Below, one piece after another: positions 52,401-61,606 of a stretch of 64,000 nucleotides of DNA (the first letter of the stretch is position 1; each line of letters begins with the position of its first letter). Source of the stretch: Prevotella sp. (GTDB lineage: Bacteria > Bacteroidota > Bacteroidia > Bacteroidales > Bacteroidaceae); the NCBI GenBank assembly GCA_024695815.1, contig JAILHK010000034.1, positions 62,001 through 126,000 of the forward strand, in the 5' to 3' direction. Made by a program: the position numbers and the translations under genes. Under the pieces are notes generated by a model that saw only the letters and a list, made by a program, of their open reading frames with translations, was not told the origin of the DNA and searched no databases.

Positions 52401-53540
52401 ATGAAACCAAGGAACGAAAAAGAACGTAGGGTAGTGGAGTTATCTGCTACCTTACCTTTGTTGAGAGATAAAGATGCAGAGCGCATGGAGTGGGAATTTA
52501 AATATTACTACAAGCGCAAGGGATTGGCTTACTTCCTTGTTATGGAGAGGTGTAAGGAATACCAAGTTATCCGCTATTACTATAAGACAACCCGAAGGCT
52601 TTTTGAGTTCGCACAAGTATGGATGAATAGCCAAGAGAAGCATGTATTGGCAAAAGATAGGCATCCGTTTGGTTGTGACCGATGGAAAGAGGATAGTAAC
52701 ATGACTCTTAAGCCATGGTTCAAGTACGAATTGAAGTATGCGTACTCATACCTTGGTGGGGTGGATAGATTAGGGTTTAGTGGTGTTATTGTGCGCTCAT
52801 TGTTACCCGAACTGAAGAAGCGGGGAATGTGTAAAAGCACACATAATGTCAATCCTTATCGCTTTGTATGGGAGTTACTCCATAATAACCGCCTAGAAAC
52901 ATTGCTTAAGGTTAGACAATATCTGCTTATGGGATATTTTTGTTACGAAACGCTCACCGATGCGCTATGGCAATCCATCCGTATCGCCCTAAGACATGGC
53001 TACCATTGGGATAATAAGGAAGAATTAAAAGATTGGTGTGACATGATTGGAATAATGAATAAGATTGGCGCAGACACACACAATCCTCACTATATATGCC
53101 CGACCGACCTAAAAAAAGCTCATGATATGTGGAACAAGAGGTATCGCAGATACCTTGATGTAGAACAACTGAAACATGAACTTGAAAAGGCTGCCATGTA
53201 TGAAAGCACATTCTTTGAGAACCGAAAGGCTTTCCTTGACTTGGTATTTAAGAGCAGGGAAATAGAGGTGTCAGTTATCCAATCAGCGCAAGACATCGTT
53301 AGGGAGGGCGATGCGATGCATCATTGCGTCGGCATGTATTACAACAAACCTAACTCGTTGATAATGTCTGCAAAGATAGATGGTAAACGAATTGAAACAA
53401 TCGAAGTAAACCTTATCACCTATCAACTCGTTCAAAGCAGAGGACTGCAGAATTGCTCAACCAAGTATCACAATCGCATCGTAAGGCTTGTAAAGAAGCA
53501 CCTTGACGAGATAAAAGAACGAAACATAAAAGCAGCATAG
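52401..53540 (+). CDS. PcfJ-like protein
   Basis: GDAMHHCVGMYYNKPNSLIMSAKIDGKRIETIEVNLITYQLVQSRGLQN. Confidence 0.8.
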   Translation: MKPRNEKERRVVELSATLPLLRDKDAERMEWEFKYYYKRKGLAYFLVMERCKEYQVIRYYYKTTRRLFEFAQVWMNSQEKHVLAKDRHPFGCDRWKEDSNMTLKPWFKYELKYAYSYLGGVDRLGFSGVIVRSLLPELKKRGMCKSTHNVNPYRFVWELLHNNRLETLLKVRQYLLMGYFCYETLTDALWQSIRIALRHGYHWDNKEELKDWCDMIGIMNKIGADTHNPHYICPTDLKKAHDMWNKRYRRYLDVEQLKHELEKAAMYESTFFENRKAFLDLVFKSREIEVSVIQSAQDIVREGDAMHHCVGMYYNKPNSLIMSAKIDGKRIETIEVNLITYQLVQSRGLQNCSTKYHNRIVRLVKKHLDEIKERNIKAA

Positions 53541-53542
53541 CC

Positions 53543-53608
53543 ATGAGGAATGTCATTATAGCAATAATCGTAATCATCTTATTCATTATAGGATTGATAG
53601 TGGGGTAG
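53543..53608 (+). CDS. Possible 21-aa hydrophobic peptide MRNVIIAIIVIILFIIGLIVG
   Basis: Short open frame directly after PcfJ gene; stop codon lies in a terminator stem. Confidence 0.3.
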   Translation: MRNVIIAIIVIILFIIGLIVG

Positions 53609-53632
53609 CTTCGGCTACTCCACATTTTTTTA
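53602..53632 (+). terminator. Terminator of early operon, TTCG tetraloop
   Basis: GGGGTAGC-TTCG-GCTACTCC followed by TTTTTT. Confidence 0.8.
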
Positions 53633-53672
53633 TTTTGATACAATAATAATTAATAAATCACGTTAAATAGAC

Positions 53673-54116
53673 ATGGAGAAAAAGGAGATTTTAGTTAAAG
53701 ACCTATTTATAGAGGATGGTATCTTCCGTGGTACCACCAACTTTAAGGATGGGTATGAGTTTACCTTCGACGTAACGAGGGAACAAATCATTCGCTTTTT
53801 ACTTGACCACCGAAAGGGCAGGCTATGTTATGCATCCGATGGTACAACTATGTTAGATGATAAAGCCTTGCTTCGCAACTACATCGAGCAGCAGGAGAGG
53901 GTATATCATATAGAACGTAAGAAAGCCAACCCATCGTCAATAGGTGGGCATCGTGATGGTGCAGGTAGGAAACCAAAGGACAAGGTGGCTACACAAGTAA
54001 TATCTGTGCCGGTAAGAAAGGATTTTCTGGAATTGATTATTAACAACTTTCCTAACCGATCCGAATATATACAACACGCAATAAAAAACCAACTTAAAAG
54101 GGATGGGCTAATCTAA
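53673..54116 (+). CDS. Ribbon-helix-helix-like DNA-binding protein
   Basis: C-terminal GRKPKDKVATQVISVPVRKDFLELIINNFPNRSEYIQHAIKNQL. Confidence 0.6.
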   Translation: MEKKEILVKDLFIEDGIFRGTTNFKDGYEFTFDVTREQIIRFLLDHRKGRLCYASDGTTMLDDKALLRNYIEQQERVYHIERKKANPSSIGGHRDGAGRKPKDKVATQVISVPVRKDFLELIINNFPNRSEYIQHAIKNQLKRDGLI

Positions 54117-54130
54117 AACCCATCCCTTTT
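54096..54130. terminator. Bidirectional terminator between RHH gene and integrase
   Basis: Perfect 12-bp stem AAAAGGGATGGG/CCCATCCCTTTT with T-run. Confidence 0.85.
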
Positions 54131-54131
54131 T

Positions 54132-55271
54132 TTATTGTCCCATACCAACTGCTTCTACTATTGTTGAGTCTAAGACCTTTGCATATGTCTTTTCGGTCTC
54201 TCTTATGCTTGCGTGACCAAGTAAGTGCTGAACGATATGCATAGGCAGCTTATACTCGTTTATCATTATTGTCGCCCCAGTATGCCTTGCCCAGTGTGTT
54301 GTAACAGGCTTGTTAATACCTGCACACAAAACGGCAACCTTAAGATATTCGTTGTACTTAACATTGCTGATGATGGGCAGTTTGTAGTTATATCGCTGCA
54401 GGATATTCATCGCAGGCTTCACCAATACCGATATAAAGGATTGTCTTGTTTTTATCCTTTTATTCTTATATATAACCTGTCCGCTAACCTCTTCGCACTT
54501 ATCGTAACTAAATTCCGCCAAATCTGAATACGACATCATCGTGTATGCCTGGAATATAAATAGGTCACGAACCCTGCGAAGCTTATCAATATCTATGTTG
54601 CACGACTCAAAGCGATGAAATTCTGCAGGTGTAAGACACCTCTTTAACCCATCCTCGTCACCTCTTTTGATATTCAGCTTCGCATATGGGTTGCGCTTAA
54701 TCAGTCCGTCATTGATGGCTTCGTCAATAAACATCTTCAACAACTTGTGGTAGTTCCAACGAGTTGACTCCTTTTGACCCATCCCAGAAAGCACTCTATC
54801 CATATCCATTATCTTCCTTTCACTTATATCGGAGAAATATACTATCCCTTTCCATTTATTGATAAACCTGAGGAATACATCATACCTTTTGCGTGTTCCT
54901 TCTGCGATGGTTGGATATTTTCTTTGTGTAGATCTTGTGATGTATGATACAAACGTCCCTGTCTGCTTCAACTCGTCCTGCAATATAGATGGCAGAGCGT
55001 TAATATCAATCTCACCCTGCTTAATCATTGCGGTTATGACAGATGTTGCCTTTTGCTTGATAATATGGAGCTGTTCGTTTAGTTCCATATAATCGTCACG
55101 GCATGCCGACACAAAGCCACCCTTAGACCACTCCTTAGGTAATAGCTTAATGCCTGTATTGACATACTTTTGCTTGCCATCTACATAAATTCTTAGCTCT
55201 ACGGGTGCAGAAACACCTCTTTTTGCACGACCTCTTCGGTCATAAATAAATGTTAAAGTTGGTACAATCAT
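54132..55271 (-). CDS. Tyrosine recombinase (phage integrase, Bacteroidetes type)
   Basis: THWARHTGATIMI (HxxR) and HLLGHASIRETEKTYAKV; adjacent to tRNA. Confidence 0.92.
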   Translation of the reverse strand: MIVPTLTFIYDRRGRAKRGVSAPVELRIYVDGKQKYVNTGIKLLPKEWSKGGFVSACRDDYMELNEQLHIIKQKATSVITAMIKQGEIDINALPSILQDELKQTGTFVSYITRSTQRKYPTIAEGTRKRYDVFLRFINKWKGIVYFSDISERKIMDMDRVLSGMGQKESTRWNYHKLLKMFIDEAINDGLIKRNPYAKLNIKRGDEDGLKRCLTPAEFHRFESCNIDIDKLRRVRDLFIFQAYTMMSYSDLAEFSYDKCEEVSGQVIYKNKRIKTRQSFISVLVKPAMNILQRYNYKLPIISNVKYNEYLKVAVLCAGINKPVTTHWARHTGATIMINEYKLPMHIVQHLLGHASIRETEKTYAKVLDSTIVEAVGMGQ

Positions 55272-55308
55272 TGTAATAAACTGTTAAAATAATAAATTTT
55301 AGAACTTT

Positions 55309-55385
55309 TGGTAGAAAAATGACAAGGTGGTGGTAGAACAATGGTAGAAAACCAGCAGCAAATATCGACAAATGACGACAAATGA
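55309..55385. repeat. Putative integrase/Xis arm sites: TGGTAGAA x3 and CGACAAATGA x2
   Basis: TGGTAGAA at 55309, 55331, 55342 (22 and 11 bp spacing); CGACAAATGA tandem at 55366-55385. Confidence 0.5.
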
Positions 55386-55500
55386 TAGCAGGTATGTTCT
55401 TTACCATACACACACCTCGTAATTAATTGTTAGACAGTTTGTTACCTTGATTTTTAAGGGGTTGTGAGAGTTTATGTTTGACCTATCAAACCCGCTTTCT

Positions 55501-55573
55501 TGTGATCCGCTTGGGGTTCGAACCCAAGACCCCAACATTAAAAGTGTTGTGCTCTACCAACTGAGCTAGCGGA
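55501..55573 (-). tRNA. tRNA-Lys (anticodon TTT)
   Basis: Acceptor GATCCGC/GCGGATC, D-loop AGTTGGTAGA, anticodon loop CTTTTAA, T-arm TTGGGTTCGAACCCAA. Confidence 0.95.
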
Positions 55574-55638
55574 TCAACCTCAGTGCTTTTAAATAAAAGC
55601 GGGTGCAAAGGTACAAACTTTTTTTGAACCCGCCAAAT

Positions 55639-56247
55639 TTATTGCGATGTTTTTTTGTTTTTTGCTATTTCTTCAGCAATGGCATGTTGGTAGCATGTGC
55701 GACAAAGTGGCTCGTATTCTTGCGTTTCGCCAAGCAAGACACGCTTGTCGTTCTGCACCTTTCGGTGACTGACATAGGCCAGCGATCCGCATCTGACACA
55801 GATGGCATGCACCTTGGTGACGTCGTCGGCAATGGCACAAAGGGCAGGCATCGGTCCAAAAGGTTGGCCACGGAAGTCCATGTCGAGTCCTGCCACAATG
55901 ACGCGGATGCCACGGTTGGCCAGCTCGTTGCACACGTTTACGATGCCATCGTCGAAGAACTGTGCCTCGTCGATGCCCACCACGTCGATGTCGCTGGTCA
56001 GCAAGAGGATGCTGGCCGAAGACTCAATGGGTGTTGACTGTATATGCTTTTGGTCATGACTTACCACGTCTTCCTCCGAATAGCGCACATCGATGGCCGG
56101 TTTGAAAATCTCTACGCGTTGCTTTGCAAACTGAGCGCGGCGCATGCGTCGGATCAGTTCTTCGGTCTTTCCCGAAAACATAGAGCCACAAACCACTTCG
56201 ATTCTGCCGGGACGATGATTCTCGCCTGTTGCTGGATATGTAATCAT
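55639..56247 (-). CDS. tdk: Thymidine kinase (host)
   Basis: [34 protein letters not shown]. Confidence 0.93.
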   Translation of the reverse strand: MITYPATGENHRPGRIEVVCGSMFSGKTEELIRRMRRAQFAKQRVEIFKPAIDVRYSEEDVVSHDQKHIQSTPIESSASILLLTSDIDVVGIDEAQFFDDGIVNVCNELANRGIRVIVAGLDMDFRGQPFGPMPALCAIADDVTKVHAICVRCGSLAYVSHRKVQNDKRVLLGETQEYEPLCRTCYQHAIAEEIAKNKKTSQ

Positions 56248-56368
56248 GGTGCAAAGATAGTAAAAAGTTTATGCTTTGTGGTTCATTGTTCAAAGTTTTT
56301 TTTAGTAAAATGTTGTTAATTTGCAACAATTATGATTTGCGAACTATAAACAATGAACTAAAAATCAC

Positions 56369-56376
56369 TACCTTTG
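56369..56376 (+). promoter_or_regulatory. -7 element TACCTTTG for rsmI
   Basis: TAnnTTTG shortly before ATG at 56385. Confidence 0.5.
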
Positions 56377-56384
56377 CATCCGAT

Positions 56385-57056
56385 ATGGGAATATTATATA
56401 TAGTACCCACGCCGGTGGGAAATATGGAAGATATGACGCTGCGCGCCATACGCATCCTGAAGGAAGTCGATTTGATATTGGCAGAAGATACCCGTACGTC
56501 AGGCATCCTGCTGAAGCATTTCGACATTAAGAACCAGTTGCTTTCCCATCATAAATTCAACGAGCATGGCACCAGTGCCTCGGTGGTTCAGCGACTGTTG
56601 GCCGGACAGAACGTGGCACTGATTAGCGATGCGGGTACGCCCGGCATCAGCGATCCTGGTTTCTTCCTGGCCCGCGAGGCCGTAAGGGCTGGGGTAGAGG
56701 TGCAGTGCCTGCCTGGTGCCACGGCCTTTGTGCCAGCGCTGGTGAGCAGTGGTCTGCCCTGCGACCGATTTGCTTTCGAGGGATTTCTGCCTCAGAAGAA
56801 GGGACGCCAGACCAAGTTGCAGTCGTTGGTTGACGAAGAGCGCACCATGATTTTCTATGAGTCGCCCTATAGGTTGCTGAAGACGTTGCAGCAGTTTGCC
56901 GAGTTTTTCGGTGCCGACCGTCAGGTGAGTGTGTGCCGTGAGATTTCGAAGATTCATGAAGAGAGCGTGCGTGGCAGTCTTGAAGAGGTTATTGCCCACT
57001 TCACGGCTACCGAGCCTCGTGGCGAGATTGTCATTGTGCTGGCAGGAAAGAGTTGA
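56385..57056 (+). CDS. rsmI: 16S rRNA 2'-O-ribose methyltransferase RsmI (host)
   Basis: LYIVPTPVGNMEDMTLRAIRILKEVDLILAEDTR, ISDAGTPGISDPG; start reassigned to MGILYIVP. Confidence 0.93.
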   Translation: MGILYIVPTPVGNMEDMTLRAIRILKEVDLILAEDTRTSGILLKHFDIKNQLLSHHKFNEHGTSASVVQRLLAGQNVALISDAGTPGISDPGFFLAREAVRAGVEVQCLPGATAFVPALVSSGLPCDRFAFEGFLPQKKGRQTKLQSLVDEERTMIFYESPYRLLKTLQQFAEFFGADRQVSVCREISKIHEESVRGSLEEVIAHFTATEPRGEIVIVLAGKS

Positions 57057-57103
57057 ACGCGAGTAAGAACATAGTTACAGAACATTATAAATAAATAAGG
57101 TAT

Positions 57104-57955
57104 ATGAAAAAGATTTTGGTATGGTGCGTTTGCATGTTGGCAGTGGTCTCATGTAAGAATGGTGCTAAGGATGCCAATGACTTGGCTCTGAATCATACGA
57201 TTGACTCGTTGAACAGAGTGAACTATCAGAAAGATAGCGAGATTAACGATATGCTGGAAACCCTGAACGTGATACAAGAGGGCTTCAAAGCCATCAACGA
57301 GGCCGAGGGTCGTGTCACCGTGGAGCGTACTGGCGAAGGCACAAGCAACGAAACAAAGATTCGCGAGAATGTGCAGTTTATCCAGTCGAAGCTTGCCGAG
57401 AATCGTGAGCTGATTAACAAGCTGCGCATTCGTCTGCGCGAAAGCAGCATTGCCAGCGACCAGCTGAAGAAGACGGTGGAGAGCCTCTCTGAGCAGTTGC
57501 AGGCCAAGACAGCTGAGCTCGAGGAACTGCGTAAGGAACTGGCAGAGAAAGATATCCACATTGCAGAGCTCGACGAGAAGGTCAGCAACCTGGCAGACAA
57601 CGTGAGCACGCTGACCGAGGACAACAAGCACAAGCAGGAGACCATTAGCACCCAGGATAAGGAGTTGAACACGGCATGGTTTGTGTTTGGCACCAAGAAA
57701 GAGCTGAAAGAGCAGAACATCCTGAAGAAGGGTGAGGTGCTGCAGGGCAACTTCAACAAGAACTACTTCACGAAGATAGACATCCGTGTGGACAAGGAAA
57801 TCAAGCTGATGTCTCGTGACGCCAAGTTGCTCACCAGTCATCCAGCCGGAACCTACAACCTGTTGCGTGATGCCAACAAGCAGTATGTGCTGCGCATCAC
57901 CGACCCCCAGCGCTTCTGGAGCACAAGCAAGTACCTGGTTGTTCAGGTGAAGTAA
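57104..57955 (+). CDS. Coiled-coil lipoprotein (host)
   Basis: Lipobox AVVSC; long heptad region. Confidence 0.75.
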   Translation: MKKILVWCVCMLAVVSCKNGAKDANDLALNHTIDSLNRVNYQKDSEINDMLETLNVIQEGFKAINEAEGRVTVERTGEGTSNETKIRENVQFIQSKLAENRELINKLRIRLRESSIASDQLKKTVESLSEQLQAKTAELEELRKELAEKDIHIAELDEKVSNLADNVSTLTEDNKHKQETISTQDKELNTAWFVFGTKKELKEQNILKKGEVLQGNFNKNYFTKIDIRVDKEIKLMSRDAKLLTSHPAGTYNLLRDANKQYVLRITDPQRFWSTSKYLVVQVK

Positions 57956-57991
57956 CCATATAACGCGAGTAAACGAGCTGTTTGCTCTGGG

Positions 57992-58028
57992 AAAAGTGCC
58001 ACTTTTCGATGAGAAAAGTGGCACTTTT
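57992..58028. terminator. Terminator hairpin, 16-bp perfect stem
   Basis: AAAAGTGCCACTTTTC/GAAAAGTGGCACTTTT. Confidence 0.85.
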
Positions 58029-58189
58029 GTTTTTCCTGTGTTTTGATGAATCGTAAGTTTAGCATGCCGCTGAGAATAAAATAATAACGAATGCGTGTTT
58101 TAATGCCACTATTATTGATGAAATGAAAAAAAATACAAGAAAAATGTTTGTTTTTGTATCTTTTTCTTGTATTATTAAAATTATATAAT

Positions 58190-58197
58190 TAACTTTG
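58190..58197 (+). promoter_or_regulatory. -7 element TAACTTTG upstream of susC-like gene
   Basis: TAnnTTTG match. Confidence 0.4.
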
Positions 58198-58250
58198 CAA
58201 GCTGTTAATTTGAAAAAACAAAGAAATATATAGGATTATTTACAGTTTAT

Positions 58251-61200
58251 ATGGAGAAAAGATTTGTGATGCTTTTGGCCGGATTGTTCCTGTCGATAGG
58301 AATGGTTTTAGGTCAAAGCAAGATTACAGGAACGGTCTATGAAGACACTGGAGAACCTTGTATCGGAGCTACGGTGATGATACAGGGCACGAACAATGGA
58401 ACAAAAACAGACATTGATGGTCAATTTACGTTGACTGTCCCTGATGGCAAGAAGCTTGTCATCAGCTATATCGGCATGATTACCAAGACGGTGACACCGA
58501 AAAACGGTATGAAGGTGACGCTTCAGGCCGATGCCCACATGGTGCAGGAGGTCGTGGTCACTGGCGTACAGAAGATGGATAAGCGCCTGTTTACCGGTGC
58601 TACCACCAAGATAGATGCCGAGAAGACCAAGTTAGACGGTGTGGCCGACGTGACCCGTGCGCTGGAAGGTCGTGCAGCTGGTGTCAGTGTGCAGAACGTG
58701 TCGAGCACGTTCGGTACGGCACCGAAGATTAAGGTGCGTGGTGCTACCTCTATCTATGGTTCCTCTTCACCCCTCTGGGTGGTCGACGGTGTCATCATGG
58801 AGGATGCTGTCAACGTGAGCAGCGACGACCTGTCGAGTGGTGATGCGCAGACCCTGATTGCCAACGCCATTGCCGGACTGAACGCCGACGATATCGAGTC
58901 GTTCCAGGTTCTTAAAGACGGTTCGGCCACCTCTATCTATGGTGCACGCGCCATGGCCGGTGTGGTAGTTATCACCACCAAGAAAGGTCGTGTGGGACAC
59001 AGCGCAATCAACTATACCGGTGAGTTTACCTACCGCATGAAGCCCAGCTACAGCGAGTATAACATCTCAAACTCTCAGGAGCAGATGGGTATCTATAAAG
59101 AGATGGCAGCCAAAGGTTGGCTGGAATTCTCGGCCTTGGCCAACGGTGCTTCAAGTGGCTTGTATGGTAAGATGTATAACCTGATTCAGCAGTACGACGA
59201 AACCAAAGGCGCCTTCGGACTGCCATACACACAGGCTGCTATGAATGCCTACCTGCAGCAGGCAGAGTTCCGCAACACCAACTGGTTTGACCTGTTGTTC
59301 AATGACAATGTGATGCAGACCCACTCTGTCAGCATTTCCAGTGGTACGGAGAAGGCAAATCTCTATGCATCGCTGTCGGCTATGCTCGATCCAGGATGGA
59401 CAAAGGCCAGCGACGTGAAGCGTTATACGGCCAACGTGAATGCCTCTTTCAACCTGTCGAAGCAGCTGACGCTGACCTTGCGTACCAATGCCAGCCATCG
59501 TTCGCAGACGGCACCGGGTACGCTGAACCAGAATACCGACGTGGTGAGTGGTGCAGTGAGCCGTGATTTCGATATCAACCCCTTTAGTTTTGCACTCAAC
59601 ACCGCCCGTACGCTGGATCCCAATCAGACGTATAAGCGTAACTTTGCCGACTTCAACATCTTCCACGAGTTGAACAATAACTATATCGACATCGACGTGA
59701 TGGATGTGAAGTTCCAGGGTGAAGTTTCTTATAAGCCTATCCTTGGCTTAGAGGTCAACTTGCTGGGTTCCTACCGTGTGAACCGTTCTAGTCGCGATCA
59801 TAATGTGCTGAACACCTCAAACCAGGCCGAGGCCTATCGTGCCGGTGTGGACGATCCAAACGTGATGTACAGCAATACCTATCTGTACACCGATCCCGAC
59901 AAACCCAACTCACTGCCTATCAGTGTGATGCCTAAGGGCGGTATCTGGATTGAGAACCAGAACCGCGTGAAGCAGTACGACTTCCGTGGTACTATTAATT
60001 ATAATAAGGTGTGGGACGATATCCATATCTTCAACGCCTTGGTGGGTATGGAAGCCAACCGTGCCGACTATGATGCCTCTGAGAATCAGATCTACGGCAT
60101 GGACTATGAACATGCACGCTTGGTGAAGATCACTCCCGAATTCTTTAAGCAGGCAAAGGAAGAAGGTACAACGTTGTACCAGCGTTCCAGCTCATGGAAC
60201 CGTCGATTGGCTTACATGGCCAACCTGAACTATTCTTATAAAGGTCGCTATCAGTTGAACCTGACTGGTCGTTATGATGGTACCAACCAGTTGGGTAAGG
60301 CCCGCAGCTCTCGCTGGTTGCCTACCTGGAATGTGTCGTCTTCTTGGAATGCCCATGAGGAGTCGTTCTTCAAAGACTGGATGGAGAAGACCAACGGTGC
60401 TGTCAGTCATGCCACCCTGCGTCTGAGCTACTCGCTGACTGGTGAGCAGACTACTGCTTCGAATGCATACCCCATCTACTATCCCACCATCATCTGGCGT
60501 CCTCAGAGCGATCAGCAGGAGACAGGTTTGGTGCTCTATCAGTTGGGCAACTCTGATCTGACTTTCGAAAAGAAGTACGAGTTCAACCTGGGTGTTGACC
60601 TGGGCTTCCTGAACAACCGCATCAACTTTGTCAGCGACATCTACTGGCGCGACAACAAGTCGCTGATGGGCTATATGAATACCAACGGCTACGGTGGCGA
60701 GCTGCGTAAGTTTGCCAACGTCGCAGCCATGAAGTCGCACGGTATTGAGTTTACCATCTCTTCACAGAACATCCGTACGAAGGATTGGAACTGGAATACC
60801 GACTTCACCTTCTCTTACAACAAGACTGAGATTACCCACCTGTTGTCCACCAGTCGTGTGATTGACCTGGTGACTGTTGGCGGTGCCTCACGTGTGGGCT
60901 ACGACCACCGTTCGCTGTTCTCTATTCCTTTCGTAGGCCTGAACGATGAGGGTATTCCACAGATTATCAATGAGAAGGGCGAGGTGACAACGACAGACAT
61001 CAACTTCCAGGAGCACGTCAACCTGGACTTCCTGAAGTATGAGGGTCCTACAGAACCAGCCTATACCGGTGGTTTCAACAATATGGTGTCATGGAAGAAC
61101 TGGCGTCTGAACATGTTCTTCACCTACTCGTTCGGCAATAAGATTCGCCTTGACCCCGTCTTCTCTTATGCCTATAGCGACCAGAGTGCTATGCCTAAGG

Positions 61201-61571
61201 AGTTCAAGAACCGTTGGGTCATCCCCGGAGACGAGAAACGTACCAACATTCCCGCTATTGCATCTGTGGCACAATCCTATAGCGACCGCTATCTGGGCTA
61301 TGCTTACAATGCATACAACTATTCTACGGCTCGCGTGGCCGACGGTGGCTTTATTCGTCTGAAGAATATCTCACTGTCATACGACTTTGCACCGCAGCTG
61401 ATTTCTAAGATTGGACTCAGCACCGCATCGCTGAAGCTGGATGCTACCAATGTATGGCTGCTCTATTCAGACTCCAAGCTGAATGGTCAGGATCCAGAGT
61501 TCATCAACTCGGGTGGTGTGGCACAGCCCCTGTCTAAGCAGTTCACCCTTACACTGCGATTAGGAATCTAA
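58251..61571 (+). CDS. SusC/RagA-family TonB-dependent outer-membrane transporter
   Basis: ITGTVYEDTGEPCIGATVMIQGTNNGTKTDIDGQFTL; IESFQVLKDGSATSIYGARAMAGVVVITTKKG. Confidence 0.95.
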   Translation: MEKRFVMLLAGLFLSIGMVLGQSKITGTVYEDTGEPCIGATVMIQGTNNGTKTDIDGQFTLTVPDGKKLVISYIGMITKTVTPKNGMKVTLQADAHMVQEVVVTGVQKMDKRLFTGATTKIDAEKTKLDGVADVTRALEGRAAGVSVQNVSSTFGTAPKIKVRGATSIYGSSSPLWVVDGVIMEDAVNVSSDDLSSGDAQTLIANAIAGLNADDIESFQVLKDGSATSIYGARAMAGVVVITTKKGRVGHSAINYTGEFTYRMKPSYSEYNISNSQEQMGIYKEMAAKGWLEFSALANGASSGLYGKMYNLIQQYDETKGAFGLPYTQAAMNAYLQQAEFRNTNWFDLLFNDNVMQTHSVSISSGTEKANLYASLSAMLDPGWTKASDVKRYTANVNASFNLSKQLTLTLRTNASHRSQTAPGTLNQNTDVVSGAVSRDFDINPFSFALNTARTLDPNQTYKRNFADFNIFHELNNNYIDIDVMDVKFQGEVSYKPILGLEVNLLGSYRVNRSSRDHNVLNTSNQAEAYRAGVDDPNVMYSNTYLYTDPDKPNSLPISVMPKGGIWIENQNRVKQYDFRGTINYNKVWDDIHIFNALVGMEANRADYDASENQIYGMDYEHARLVKITPEFFKQAKEEGTTLYQRSSSWNRRLAYMANLNYSYKGRYQLNLTGRYDGTNQLGKARSSRWLPTWNVSSSWNAHEESFFKDWMEKTNGAVSHATLRLSYSLTGEQTTASNAYPIYYPTIIWRPQSDQQETGLVLYQLGNSDLTFEKKYEFNLGVDLGFLNNRINFVSDIYWRDNKSLMGYMNTNGYGGELRKFANVAAMKSHGIEFTISSQNIRTKDWNWNTDFTFSYNKTEITHLLSTSRVIDLVTVGGASRVGYDHRSLFSIPFVGLNDEGIPQIINEKGEVTTTDINFQEHVNLDFLKYEGPTEPAYTGGFNNMVSWKNWRLNMFFTYSFGNKIRLDPVFSYAYSDQSAMPKEFKNRWVIPGDEKRTNIPAIASVAQSYSDRYLGYAYNAYNYSTARVADGGFIRLKNISLSYDFAPQLISKIGLSTASLKLDATNVWLLYSDSKLNGQDPEFINSGGVAQPLSKQFTLTLRLGI

Positions 61572-61606
61572 GAAGTATGGTATTTAATGATAATAGAACG
61601 AATAAG

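Noticed and set aside
49188-53014. 13-mer GGCTACCATTGGG shared between the non-coding block (49188) and the PcfJ-like gene (~53000)
   Set aside because: The second copy is in frame coding (GYHW) and only 13 nt long; most likely chance.
47000-54200. CRISPR array or complete defence island in the accessory region
   Set aside because: No regularly spaced repeats with spacers and no recognisable cas, RM, CBASS or toxin-antitoxin enzyme in the ORFs.
57149-58024. 291-aa minus-strand ORF opposite the coiled-coil lipoprotein
   Set aside because: Antisense shadow; it runs through the terminator hairpin.
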